Below, in pieces: positions 51,402 through 59,448 of a DNA stretch of 64,000 nucleotides. The position numbers were made by a program, and so were the translations under genes. The notes under the pieces are model-generated. The model was not told the origin of the DNA, did no database searches, and saw only the letters and a program-made list of their open reading frames with translations. Position 1 is the first letter of the stretch, and every line of letters begins with the position of its first letter. The stretch is from Pseudomonas beijingensis (GTDB taxonomy: Bacteria > Pseudomonadota > Gammaproteobacteria > Pseudomonadales > Pseudomonadaceae): assembly GCF_030687295.1 (NCBI RefSeq), contig NZ_CP117425.1:1182001-1246000 (forward strand), written 5' to 3'.

Positions 51402-52187
51402 ATGACGCGCCCGGCGTTTTCCCGGCTGCCGGTGACGGTGAACCTGCCGCTGCTGTTGCAGGCACTGGCGGCCATTGAAGACGCGCGCTGGCAGGGGCAT
51501 TTCAACAGCGCCTATCACAGCGGCGACTGGAGCGGCGTGGCGCTGATTTCGGCGACCGACGCCGTCACCGAGCTGTCGCCCGGGCGCGGTCAGCCACGGC
51601 AGCGTGCACCTTGGTCAGCGGATGGCCGTTGGCATGAGGCATTGCGCGACTGGCCCCTGGAGATCGTCTCGGCCCGGCTGCTGCGGCTGGGGCCCGGCGG
51701 GTGCATCCACGAGCATCGCGACTATGACCTGGGCGGGCCGGACGCCGATCTGCGCCTGCACGTTCCGCTGCTAAGCCCACCTGGCGTGGACTTCTTCCTG
51801 GATGGACAAATCATTCCGATGACGGCCGGTGAGTGCTGGTTTCTCGACCTGGCGCGGCCCCATCGAGTGGTTAACCGAAGTGCGCATTCGCGGGTTCACC
51901 TGGTGCTCGACTGTCGCCCCGGGCCGTGGCTGGTCCGGCAGATTGCCGATGGGCTGCCCACCACACCCGACGCGGGCGTCAGGCAAAGCGACTTCGCTCT
52001 TTTTCAGCTGCGCGTGGAAAGCGATCCTGACCTCGCCCGCACCTTGCAGAGCCTGCACGACCTCGACGCTTTCATGGCGTCCACCCTGGCGTTGGGGGCC
52101 GAACGAGGGCTTCATTTCACCCAGGAAGAATTGCGGGCCGCCATGCGCAACGGTCGCCAGCAGTGGAGAGCCCAGTGGAAGACCTGA
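51402..52187 (+). CDS. Aspartyl/asparaginyl beta-hydroxylase-like 2-oxoglutarate oxygenase
   Basis: 261 aa. Iron ligands are visible in the HxD motif HEHRDYD (first His and Asp) and in the downstream His of LARPHRVVNRS, with the 2-oxoglutarate Arg in SRVHLVLDCRP. The family hydroxylates Asp/Asn side chains, classically in EGF- or Ig-like repeat proteins. Here it follows the TolC gene by 12 bp and overlaps the next gene. The Asn/Asp-rich Ig-like repeats of the neighbouring giant protein are an obvious candidate substrate. That link is inference. Confidence 0.8.
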   Translation: MTRPAFSRLPVTVNLPLLLQALAAIEDARWQGHFNSAYHSGDWSGVALISATDAVTELSPGRGQPRQRAPWSADGRWHEALRDWPLEIVSARLLRLGPGGCIHEHRDYDLGGPDADLRLHVPLLSPPGVDFFLDGQIIPMTAGECWFLDLARPHRVVNRSAHSRVHLVLDCRPGPWLVRQIADGLPTTPDAGVRQSDFALFQLRVESDPDLARTLQSLHDLDAFMASTLALGAERGLHFTQEELRAAMRNGRQQWRAQWKT

Positions 52188-53116
52188 ACCTGCACGGTTG
52201 GCTGCCGATCCGCCTATGGCAAGAGGCCGGGCAGTGGCGGGTCGACTGGTGCTGGTTCGGCGACGCGCGACTGTCACAGCCGTTCTTTGGCGACTCCGTG
52301 GAAGACGCCTTGCGCCGGCCCTTCAACCAGGCGTTCCGCCGCCAGACGCCCTTGGACGCACTCGGTCAGTGGCAACGGCAAAGCCCGGGCCTTGGGCCCA
52401 GTGCATTCATCTGCCATGCCTCCCGTTGCGGTTCGACCTTGATCAGCCAGATGCTCGCCCAGTTGGACGACCATATCGTCATCTCGGAACCACCGCCCCT
52501 GGATGCGCTGCTGCGCAGTGAGCTGCCGCCGGCCGAGCGGTCTGCGGCACTCAAGGGCTTGATGTCGGCCTACGGGCAGCGCCGCCGAGGCGTGGAGCAA
52601 CGCCTGGTGGTCAAACTCGACGCCTGGAACATTGGTGAGCTGCCGCTGCTGCGTGAGTGTTTTCCCGACACGCCCTGGTTGTTCGTCTATCGCGATCCCT
52701 TGGAAATCGCCGTTTCTCACCTGCGTCGTCCCGGCATGCACATGGTGCCGGGGATGATCGGGACGACTGTCCTGGACGATGGGTTGCCATTTGGCAGCCA
52801 GGAAGATTTCATCCCGCGCCGGGTGGGGCGGTTGTTGGCGACGGGCTTGGAACACTGCCAGGCATTGTCTGGCGTGGCGGTCAACTACAGCGAACTGCCC
52901 GAGGCGATGACAGGCAGGTTGGCAGCGTTTTTCGGGCTCGATGATGAGCAATGCGGGCAAGTGTTCGCGACGGTGGGGCAGCATGCCAAGCAGCCGGCGC
53001 AGGCGTTTGTTGGCGACAGCGAGGACAAGCGCCGGGAGGCTTCGGCGTTGTTGCGTGAGCGGGTCATGCGCTGGGCGCAGGGGCCCTATGAAGCGTTGAC
53101 GTCACTGCCGCTGTAG
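52163..53116 (+). CDS. Second sulfotransferase-like P-loop protein
   Basis: 317 aa. Starts at GTG 52163, or more likely GTG 52175 (MEDLNLHGWL), which has GGAGAG upstream. Either start overlaps the hydroxylase gene. The loop FICHASRCGSTLISQMLAQL matches the sulfotransferase PAPS site, though 'RCGST' differs from the usual 'RSGST'. A second motif is DTPWLFVYRDPLEIAVSHLR. A kinase-like activity cannot be excluded. Last gene of the cluster before a REPIN. Confidence 0.75.
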   Translation: MESPVEDLNLHGWLPIRLWQEAGQWRVDWCWFGDARLSQPFFGDSVEDALRRPFNQAFRRQTPLDALGQWQRQSPGLGPSAFICHASRCGSTLISQMLAQLDDHIVISEPPPLDALLRSELPPAERSAALKGLMSAYGQRRRGVEQRLVVKLDAWNIGELPLLRECFPDTPWLFVYRDPLEIAVSHLRRPGMHMVPGMIGTTVLDDGLPFGSQEDFIPRRVGRLLATGLEHCQALSGVAVNYSELPEAMTGRLAAFFGLDDEQCGQVFATVGQHAKQPAQAFVGDSEDKRREASALLRERVMRWAQGPYEALTSLPL

Positions 53117-53134
53117 CGGGGTCAAACCTGCTTT

Positions 53135-53267
53135 TGTGGCGAGGGGATTTATCCCCGTTGGGTTGCGAAGCGACCCCCAAACCAGCCAACTCGGTGTGTC
53201 AGGAAGATTGAGCTCACTGCTTTGGGGCTGCTGCGCAGCCCAGCGGGGATAAATCCCCTCGCCACAA
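53135..53267. repeat. REPIN (GTGGCGAGGGGATTTATCCCC family)
   Basis: Inverted pair between the convergent sulfotransferase-like and SPFH genes. Confidence 0.92.
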
Positions 53268-53285
53268 AGGCCAGCCTTCAGCCCA

Positions 53286-54047
53286 TCAAGCCTTGTTGGG
53301 CGACAACTCCGCCATCCCCTTGAGCAATTCGATCGGCAGGGGGAAGACGATGGTGGAGCTTTTATCCCCGGCGATCGACCCCAGCGTCTGCATGTAGCGC
53401 AGTTGCATGGCGCCTGGCTGGCGGCCGAGCATTTCGGCGGCCTGCATGAGTTTTTCCGAGGCTTGCAGCTCGCCTTCGGCGTGGATCACCTTGGCTCGCC
53501 GTTCCCGTTCGGCCTCGGCTTGGCGGGCGATGGCGCGGATCATGGATTCGTTGAGGTCTACGTGCTTGATCTCGACGTTTGCCACCTTGATACCCCAGGC
53601 GTCGGTCTGGGCGTCGAGCACTTGCTGGATGTCGCCGTTCAACTGCTCGCGTTCGGCCAGCAGTTGGTCCAGGTCATGCTTGCCGAGGACCGCGCGCAAC
53701 GTGGTCTGGGCCAGTTGGCTGGTGGCCATGAGGAAGTTTTCCACCTGGATAATGGCTTTCTGCGGGTCGAGCACGCGGAAATACAGCACCGCATTGACCT
53801 TCACCGAGACGTTGTCCCGGGTGATCACGTCCTGGGGCGGCACGTCGAGGACAATGGTGCGCAGGTCAACGCGAATCATCTGCTGCACCACCGGAATCAG
53901 CAGGATCAACCCCGGCCCCTTGACCTGCCAGAACCGTCCGAGCTGGAACACCACCGCTCGTTCGTACTCGCGCAGGATCCGGAAGGTCGCCCCCGCCAGC
54001 GCGATCACCAGCAACAACAGCAGCGCAAAACCGATTTGCATGCCCAT
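53286..54047 (-). CDS. SPFH/stomatin-family membrane protein (slipin)
   Basis: 253 aa from ATG 54047 ([20 protein letters not shown]). An N-terminal TM is followed by the SPFH domain ([40 protein letters not shown]) and a coiled-coil ([20 protein letters not shown]). Paired with an NfeD gene 1 bp upstream, the standard bacterial slipin-NfeD operon. The family forms membrane microdomains or quality-control complexes. Confidence 0.92.
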   Translation of the reverse strand: MGMQIGFALLLLLVIALAGATFRILREYERAVVFQLGRFWQVKGPGLILLIPVVQQMIRVDLRTIVLDVPPQDVITRDNVSVKVNAVLYFRVLDPQKAIIQVENFLMATSQLAQTTLRAVLGKHDLDQLLAEREQLNGDIQQVLDAQTDAWGIKVANVEIKHVDLNESMIRAIARQAEAERERRAKVIHAEGELQASEKLMQAAEMLGRQPGAMQLRYMQTLGSIAGDKSSTIVFPLPIELLKGMAELSPNKA

Positions 54048-54048
54048 C

Positions 54049-54574
54049 TCATACCCCTCCGGAGTCAGCGGCGGCCACTTCCAGCAGTAAACCCTTGCGG
54101 GCGATGACCCGCACCGCTTGCCCAGGCCGCAGCGGCGTTGCGCTTGCCACCTGCCAGCGTTCGCCTTCCAACTGGACCCAGCCATGATGATTATTACCGG
54201 CCTGCAATGCGGTCACCGCCGTGACGCTGCCCAGCAGCGCGGCATCGCCGCTGACAGGCTGGCGCGGCCGTGTTTTCAACGCACGGACCAGCAGGGCGAT
54301 CAGCAGCAAGGCACTGACCAGGCCCAGGCCGAGCATCAGCGGAACCGGTATATCAGCGTTGGTCAGGATGACCGCGCCAATCACACACAAGACAATGCCG
54401 CCCAACCCCGCGACGCCGTAATTGGGCAAGGCCGCCTCGAAGACCAGCAAGGCCACGCCCACGGCAATCAGCCAGAAACCCAGGGGGATCGGTGCCCGAC
54501 GGCACGAGGCCCTCGGCGCCGAACGCAGGCCCGCTGATCGCCAGCAGCGCAACCGTCAACCAGTGAATGTTCAC
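54049..54574 (-). CDS. NfeD-family membrane protein (frameshifted)
   Basis: About 174 aa. The GTG start at 54574 has GGGAGGATCCC upstream and opens a signal sequence ([20 protein letters not shown]). The frame then breaks near 54485 in a run of five C (minus strand): reading GAT-CCC-CTG restores [20 protein letters not shown]. Three further membrane helices and a C-terminal OB-fold ([34 protein letters not shown]) complete the short-form NfeD. It lacks the ClpP-like protease part of long NfeD. Partner of the SPFH protein. Confidence 0.85.
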
Positions 54575-54724
54575 GGGATCCTCCCACAACGTGTAGTCGT
54601 CGGGATGTTTATTCAAAGTCTAGTCGAGTCGGGGGTTGATTGAATTTTGATCAGTCTGGCGGTCGGCGAGGGGCTAGACTGCCTAGGAACAACCCCGCCA
54701 TTCATTCATGTCCAGGAGCCCCCT

Positions 54725-54970
54725 ATGGAACCGCCGATTCACACCCTTCGCGCATTGTTCAAGCAACTGGGCTTGCCCGATGATGCTATTGGCATTGACC
54801 AGTTCATTGCGACGCATTCACCCCTCAAGCCCAGGTTGCACTTGGCCGATGCGTTTTTCTGGAATGAGGGCCAGCGGCAAATGCTGCGCGAGGAAATCCT
54901 TGAGGATGCGGACTGGGCGGAAGTGATAGATCAACTGGATGTGTTGCTGCGCAAGGGACGTAGCGAGTGA
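54725..54970 (+). CDS. DUF2789-family small protein
   Basis: 81 aa from ATG 54725 (CAGGAG upstream). The sequence THSPLKPRLHLADAFFWNEG and the helix RQMLREEILEDADWAEVIDQ are typical of DUF2789. Small acidic helical protein of unknown function; stands alone. Confidence 0.85.
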   Translation: MEPPIHTLRALFKQLGLPDDAIGIDQFIATHSPLKPRLHLADAFFWNEGQRQMLREEILEDADWAEVIDQLDVLLRKGRSE

Positions 54971-54986
54971 GAACGTACGCAATACC

Positions 54987-55076
54987 TGTGGGAGCGAGCT
55001 TGCTCGCGATAGCGATATGTCTGTCACATCAATGTTGACTGAAAGTCCGCTATCGCGAGCAAGCTCGCTCCCACAG
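54987..55076. repeat. REPIN (GTGGGAGCGAGC family)
   Basis: Inverted pair with CGCGATAGCG inner arms on both sides. Confidence 0.93.
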
Positions 55077-55111
55077 GGTTATCTTGTTATTCGCTTTAAG
55101 CATTAACAAAT

Positions 55112-55139
55112 AGCTTCTTATTCCTTAAAGAATATAGCT
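55112..55139 (+). promoter_or_regulatory. AT-rich candidate sulfur-starvation site before hydrolase operon
   Basis: AGCTTCTTATTCCTTAAAGA-ATATAGCT, 47 bp before the hydrolase start, with arms TTCTT/AAGAA and AGCT at both ends. It is close to the element before the TauD-type gene and to the reverse of the one before metQ. Confidence 0.4.
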
Positions 55140-55185
55140 CTCCTCCCTATACTCGTCCGGGAACAGACACGCAGGAGAGCAACCC

Positions 55186-55767
55186 ATGCGCAACGAATCG
55201 ATTCGCTACCTGATTGTGCCGGGCTGGCAAGGATCGCCGGAAAATCATTGGCAAACCCACTGGCAGAACAGCCTGCCCAACAGCGCCCGGGTCGAGCAGG
55301 CCGACTGGGTGACGCCCCGACGTGAAGACTGGGTCGCGGCGCTGGCCGAGGCCGTGGCCGCCGACAGCACACCGGTGATCCTGATTGCCCATAGCCTGGG
55401 TTGCATCACGGTAGCTCATTGGGCCTCCACCGCGCCGGTGCAGTTTCTGCGGCAGGTGCGTGGGGCGCTGCTGGTGGCACCGGCGGATGTCGAGCGGCCC
55501 GCCTGCGTCCCGGCGCTGCGCAACTTCGCGCCGATTCCCACTGATTTGTTGCCGTTCCCAAGCCAAGTGGTCAGCTCCGACAACGACGCCGCCGTGAGCG
55601 CCCCGCGTGCCTTGGAACTGGCGCGCAACTGGGGGGCCGAGGCCGGGATCCTGGCGGGGGCGGGGCATATCAACGTGAAGTCCGGCCACCAGCGCTGGGA
55701 GCAGGGTTTCGCTTATCTCTATCGTCTGCAAAACCGCATGGAGCATCACGCCCTGCGTCGCGCCTGA
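55186..55767 (+). CDS. Serine alpha/beta hydrolase, RBBP9/YdeN family
   Basis: 193 aa. The opening IRYLIVPGWQGSPENHWQTH and the nucleophile motif LIAHSLGCITVAHW are typical of RBBP9/YdeN-type hydrolases. The catalytic His is in AGAGHINVKSGH. It is followed 47 bp later by a sigma54-type regulator. This hydrolase-regulator pair lies upstream of a metQ-like gene, suggesting organosulfur metabolism. Substrate unknown. Confidence 0.85.
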   Translation: MRNESIRYLIVPGWQGSPENHWQTHWQNSLPNSARVEQADWVTPRREDWVAALAEAVAADSTPVILIAHSLGCITVAHWASTAPVQFLRQVRGALLVAPADVERPACVPALRNFAPIPTDLLPFPSQVVSSDNDAAVSAPRALELARNWGAEAGILAGAGHINVKSGHQRWEQGFAYLYRLQNRMEHHALRRA

Positions 55768-55814
55768 ATGTTTAGCGCCCCCCGTCTCCCGGCGGTCTGG
55801 GGCGGGAGCCTGCC

Positions 55815-56750
55815 ATGAGTTTGCATGAAACCTTCGGTCAGCCCTTGCTGACCTTTCCCGATGCGGAAAAAAGCCCCCTGAGCATTCGCGCCAAGGCGCT
55901 GGTGTTCGTCGACCCCCGTTCACGGCAGTTGCGCCAGGAACTGGAACAACTGGCACCCCGGGCGATTTCGGTGCTGATACGCGGCGAAACCGGTAGCGGC
56001 AAGGAATTGCTGGCCCGGCATATCCATCGCGAAAGCGATCGCGGCGGATTGTTTGTGTCGGTTAACTGCGGCGCCATCAGCCCGACCTACGCCGACGCCG
56101 AACTGTTCGGTTATACCGCTGGCAGCTACAGCGGTTCGGCCAGCAGTCGGGCCGGTTGGTTCGGTTCGGCCAACGGCGGCACCCTTTACCTGGATGAAAT
56201 CGGCGATTTGCCGCTGCCGATCCAGATCAAATTGCTGGCTGCGCTGGAAAACCACGAAGTCACCCGAGTGGGTGCCCATCAGCCCAGCCCGGTGGATGTC
56301 CGCCTGGTCGCGGCCACCAGCATCGACCTGGCGCAAGCGGTGGCCGCCGGGAAATTCCACGAACGGCTCTATCACTACCTGGGTGAAGGCCAACTGGAAC
56401 TGCCGGCCCTGCGCGAACGGGTGGGCGATATCCTGTCCCTGGCCGAATACTTTCTGGGCATCTACAGCCAGCGACTCAACCTGGCCGTGCCGCTGATCAG
56501 TGAAGCTGCGCAGCATGCCCTCGAACAGCACAGTTGGCCGGGCAACACCCGCGAGTTGGAAAACGTCATTCATTTCGCGTTGCTGGTGAGCACGGGGGAT
56601 GAAATTTTGCCGGAGCATTTGAATTTGCCGTCTCAGCCCTCGGCCCTGGAGTTGATTGACCGCCAGGTGGCGCAGGTCGTTGCACAGGGCACGCAAGGCG
56701 AGCGCACGGCGCTCAAGGCGCTGCTCAATCGACTGAACCAGGCCCTATAG
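55815..56750 (+). CDS. Sigma54-interacting AAA+ regulator without sensor domain or clear HTH
   Basis: 311 aa, essentially only the sigma54-activation AAA+ domain. Walker A GETGSGKE (57-64) and Walker B TLYLDEIGD (123-131) are intact. The GAFTGA loop, needed to contact sigma54, is replaced by TAGSYSGSA (101-109). There is no N-terminal receiver domain, and the C-terminus (ERTALKALLNRLNQAL) shows no Fis-type helix-turn-helix. SfnR-type regulators of sulfur compounds also lack a sensor domain but keep DNA binding. This protein may act with a partner or be a divergent, non-canonical member. Confidence 0.8.
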   Translation: MSLHETFGQPLLTFPDAEKSPLSIRAKALVFVDPRSRQLRQELEQLAPRAISVLIRGETGSGKELLARHIHRESDRGGLFVSVNCGAISPTYADAELFGYTAGSYSGSASSRAGWFGSANGGTLYLDEIGDLPLPIQIKLLAALENHEVTRVGAHQPSPVDVRLVAATSIDLAQAVAAGKFHERLYHYLGEGQLELPALRERVGDILSLAEYFLGIYSQRLNLAVPLISEAAQHALEQHSWPGNTRELENVIHFALLVSTGDEILPEHLNLPSQPSALELIDRQVAQVVAQGTQGERTALKALLNRLNQAL

Positions 56751-56763
56751 ACCCGATATCCCC

Positions 56764-56793
56764 CGTGGCGAGGGAGCAAGCTCCCTCGCCACA
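56764..56793. repeat. Single palindromic REP (GTGGCGAGGGAGC family)
   Basis: CGTGGCGAGGGAGCAAGCTC-type perfect hairpin just after the regulator stop codon. Confidence 0.85.
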
Positions 56794-56842
56794 AAAAGCG
56801 GATTTTTCTATATGAGTGAAATGAATATGAACTTGAATAAAA

Positions 56843-56868
56843 GATATTGTTAAGGAATAAAAAATATC
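56843..56868 (+). promoter_or_regulatory. Candidate regulatory palindrome upstream of metQ-like gene
   Basis: GATATT...AATATC arms enclosing GTTAAGGAATAAAA, 95 bp before the metQ-like start. The inner part is the reverse of the TTATTCCTTAA element at 55112. Confidence 0.4.
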
Positions 56869-56962
56869 GGTATTGTCCTCATCACGCCAGCGATAGCACT
56901 TCACTGGCACACCACATTTAGCCGTCGTCGATGACGACCGTGATTCTCGATAAGGACACTGC

Positions 56963-57745
56963 ATGAAAAAGGTTCTGTTGTTCACCGCATTGGCGGCAGC
57001 TCTGGCTTCGGGCCTGGCCCAGGCCGCGGAAAAATTGGTCGTGGCCGCCACGCCGGTGCCCCACGCTGAAATCCTCGAGCTGATCAAGCCAGCCTTGGCC
57101 AAGGAAGGCGTGGACCTGGAAATCAAGGTCTTCACCGACTACGTCCAACCCAACGTACAGGTTGACCAGAAGCGTCTGGACGCCAACTATTTCCAGACCC
57201 TGCCGTACCTGACTAACTTCAACGAAGGCAAAGGCACCCATCTGGTGACCGTGATCGGTGTTCACGTCGAACCGTTCGGTGGCTACTCGAAGAAGTACAA
57301 AAAACTGGCTGATCTGCCAGACGGCGCGACCATCGCGCTGCCCAATGAAGGCAGTAACAGCGGCCGTGCGCTGATCCTGTTGCAGAAGGCTGGCCTGATC
57401 GAGTTGAAAGACCCGAAAAACGCTTTGGCAACGCCGAAAGACATCGCCAAGAACCCGAAGAACTTCAAGTTCAAAGAACTGGAATCGGCCATGCTGCCGC
57501 GGGTGCTGGACCAGGTTGACCTGGACCTGATCAACACCAACTATGCCCTGGAAGCGGGTCTTAACCCGGCCAAGGATGCCCTGGTGATCGAAGGTTCGGA
57601 TTCGCCTTACGTCAACTTCCTGGTGGCCCGTCCGGACAACAAGGACAGCCCGGCCATCCAGAAACTGGCCAAGGCCCTGACCAGCCCTGAAGTGAAGGCG
57701 TTCATCGAGAAGAAATACAGCGGCGCGGTACTGCCGGCGTTCTGA
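56963..57745 (+). CDS. metQ: MetQ/NlpA-family methionine-type ABC binding protein
   Basis: 260 aa. Signal peptide MKKVLLFTALAAALASGLAQ-AA without a lipobox Cys, so it is probably soluble in the periplasm. Family motifs are LVVAATPVPHAEILELIKPA, DANYFQTLPYL and ALPNEGSNSGRALILLQKAG. It binds D/L-methionine or a related sulfur compound for a MetNI-type importer. No permease or ATPase gene is adjacent, so it must pair with one elsewhere. Next to the hydrolase and sigma54-type regulator, and followed by a terminator. Confidence 0.87.
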   Translation: MKKVLLFTALAAALASGLAQAAEKLVVAATPVPHAEILELIKPALAKEGVDLEIKVFTDYVQPNVQVDQKRLDANYFQTLPYLTNFNEGKGTHLVTVIGVHVEPFGGYSKKYKKLADLPDGATIALPNEGSNSGRALILLQKAGLIELKDPKNALATPKDIAKNPKNFKFKELESAMLPRVLDQVDLDLINTNYALEAGLNPAKDALVIEGSDSPYVNFLVARPDNKDSPAIQKLAKALTSPEVKAFIEKKYSGAVLPAF

Positions 57746-57773
57746 TTCGCGCGGTAAACCTTGTCACGGTTTC

Positions 57774-57809
57774 AAACGCCGACGGCTGATACAGCGTCGG
57801 CGTTTTTTT
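57774..57809 (+). terminator. Rho-independent terminator after metQ-like gene
   Basis: AACGCCGACG...CGTCGGCGTT stem, 10 bp arms, loop GCTGATACAG, followed by TTTTT. Confidence 0.9.
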
Positions 57810-57860
57810 GTGCCTGTGGGTAGTAAGGTTGTTTACTTTCGGATTGGTCGAACCTGTCCT

Positions 57861-57890
57861 TGTGGCGAGGGGACAAATCCCCTCGCCACA
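57861..57890. repeat. Single palindromic REP (GTGGCGAGGGG family)
   Basis: TGTGGCGAGGGG-ACAAAT-CCCCTCGCCACA, a perfect 12-bp-arm hairpin. Confidence 0.88.
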
Positions 57891-57898
57891 AGGCACTG

Positions 57899-57994
57899 TC
57901 AGGCCTCCCCGTTCTTCAACGCCCTGCGCAACGCCACCAACAATTTCACTATGTCCTGCGGTTCCAGTCGCTGCGGCACTTTTACGTCAGCCAT
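57899..57994 (-). CDS. 31-residue small protein, unknown function
   Basis: ATG 57994 is preceded by AAGGAAGAAAAC, a strong ribosome site at good spacing. The product MADVKVPQRLEPQDIVKLLV... is amphipathic helical and ends RALKNGEA. A longer in-frame opening to 58081 is less likely, because the ribosome site points to the inner ATG. Isolated gene between REP elements; I do not recognise the family. Confidence 0.5.
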   Translation of the reverse strand: MADVKVPQRLEPQDIVKLLVALRRALKNGEA

Positions 57995-58120
57995 GTTTTC
58001 TTCCTTGTAATGGTGAGGGAGATGGCGAAAAAACTCTCCCTGCGGCGCAAGAAAAATAGTCGTCTTTACCCTTCGCGGCAAATTCTGTGGTGAGAGAGCG
58101 TGAACTCAACACCGCGCCAC

Positions 58121-58148
58121 TGTGGGAGCGAGCTTGCTCGCGAAAGCG
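58121..58148. repeat. Single REP (GTGGGAGCGAGC family)
   Basis: TGTGGGAGCGAGCTTGCTCG followed by CGAAAGCG, just past the end of the AAA ATPase gene. Confidence 0.88.
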
Positions 58149-58164
58149 CGTTATCAGGCGCTGA

Positions 58165-59325
58165 TTAATCCGGCCAATGCCACGCCGGTTCATCCAACGC
58201 CCGCTGCCCGACGATCCCGGTCTGTCCAAGGTCTTTCTCCAGCACGATGCAATTGCATTGCTCATCCTGTTCCAGGGCGGCGATCAAGCGCGTGGCATGG
58301 GACACGACCCAGACCTGGCAATTGGCCGAGGCGCGGATGATCAACCGCGCCAGGGCCGGCAACAGGTCCGGGTGCAGGCTGGTTTCCGGTTCGTTGAGCA
58401 CCATCAGCGAGGGCGGGCGTGGGGTGAGCAGGGCGGCCACCAGCAACAGATAGCGCAGGGTCCCGTCCGACAGTTCGGCGGCGGACAGCGGCCGTAGCAG
58501 GCCATGTTGTTGGAACGCGATGGCGAAACGTCCGCCTTGCAGTTTCTCGATGTGCAGGTGGGCACCGGGAAATGCGTCGCCGATGGCGGCATGCAGGGCT
58601 TCGTCGTCGCCGATTTCAAGGATGGTTTGCAGGGCGGCGGCCAGGTCGCGTCCGTCGTGGTGCAGCACCGGCGTGCGGGTGCCCAGTTGCGGTTGGCGCA
58701 CCGGGGCGTCGGCGTCGCTGCGAAAGTGATCATAGAAGCGCCAGCGACGAATGAACTCGCGCATCTGCAGGACCTCCGGCGACGTGCGCAGGCTGCCGAC
58801 CTGGTCGAACAGGCTGTCGAAGGTCGGTGTGTGCTGGGCCAGCACATCCCAGGAACGGCCTTCGCGGGCCCGGATCATCGGCCCCTTGCGGTCCACCAGC
58901 AGGCTGGCCGGCCGAAACACCGGGCCGGCCCAGATGCATTCGCGCTTGATTTCAGGGTCCAGTGAAAACGCTGAGCTACTGGTTTCCGGCAAGCCCAAGG
59001 CGATGGAATAGCTGAAGTCTTCGCCGACAAAACCCAGGCGCAGGCGCTTGGTGCCCTGGCGCACAACCGCCTGGACCGGTACCTCGCCGTTACGCATGCG
59101 GCGGCTGATTTCCTCCGGGCCGGCCCAGAAGGTCGAGTCCAGCCCACCTTCACGGGCCAGGGCATTGACCACCCCACCCTGGGCCGTTTCGGCCAGCAGA
59201 CGCAGGGCACGGTACAGATTGGATTTGCCGCTGCCGTTGGGGCCGGTGATCAGGTTCAGTCGGCCCAGGGGGATGACCAATTTATTGATCGATCGGTAGT
59301 TGGCCACCGCCAGTGTCTTGAGCAT
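58165..59325 (-). CDS. AAA-family ATPase (RecF/OLD-like)
   Basis: 386 aa from ATG 59325 (AAGGAAA upstream). Walker A LITGPNGSGKSNLYRALRLL, signature-like AAELSDGTLRYLLLVAALL, Walker B SLMVLNEPETSLHPDLLPAL, and the switch VWVVSHATRLI. The N-terminal LKTLAVANYRSINKLVIPLG is typical of RecF/OLD-type single-chain ATPases. No TOPRIM nuclease domain is attached. No partner gene is adjacent. Longer in-frame openings upstream overlap the divergent efflux genes and are rejected. Confidence 0.87.
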   Translation of the reverse strand: MLKTLAVANYRSINKLVIPLGRLNLITGPNGSGKSNLYRALRLLAETAQGGVVNALAREGGLDSTFWAGPEEISRRMRNGEVPVQAVVRQGTKRLRLGFVGEDFSYSIALGLPETSSSAFSLDPEIKRECIWAGPVFRPASLLVDRKGPMIRAREGRSWDVLAQHTPTFDSLFDQVGSLRTSPEVLQMREFIRRWRFYDHFRSDADAPVRQPQLGTRTPVLHHDGRDLAAALQTILEIGDDEALHAAIGDAFPGAHLHIEKLQGGRFAIAFQQHGLLRPLSAAELSDGTLRYLLLVAALLTPRPPSLMVLNEPETSLHPDLLPALARLIIRASANCQVWVVSHATRLIAALEQDEQCNCIVLEKDLGQTGIVGQRALDEPAWHWPD

Positions 59326-59448
59326 GCAGATTTCCTTTGCATGGGCGTGGGGAGCAAGTCTGCCTGATTGCTGTGCTTTGAGTGAACCCTGTTCTAAGCT
59401 CACAGTCGTATCGTCACTGGTACGTCCGTACAACGCAAAGGAGTCTGC

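Noticed and set aside
56908-56926. TGGCAC followed by a weak -12 upstream of metQ-like gene
   Set aside because: The -12 part reads CATTT instead of TTGC, so it does not fit a sigma54 promoter despite the nearby sigma54-type regulator.
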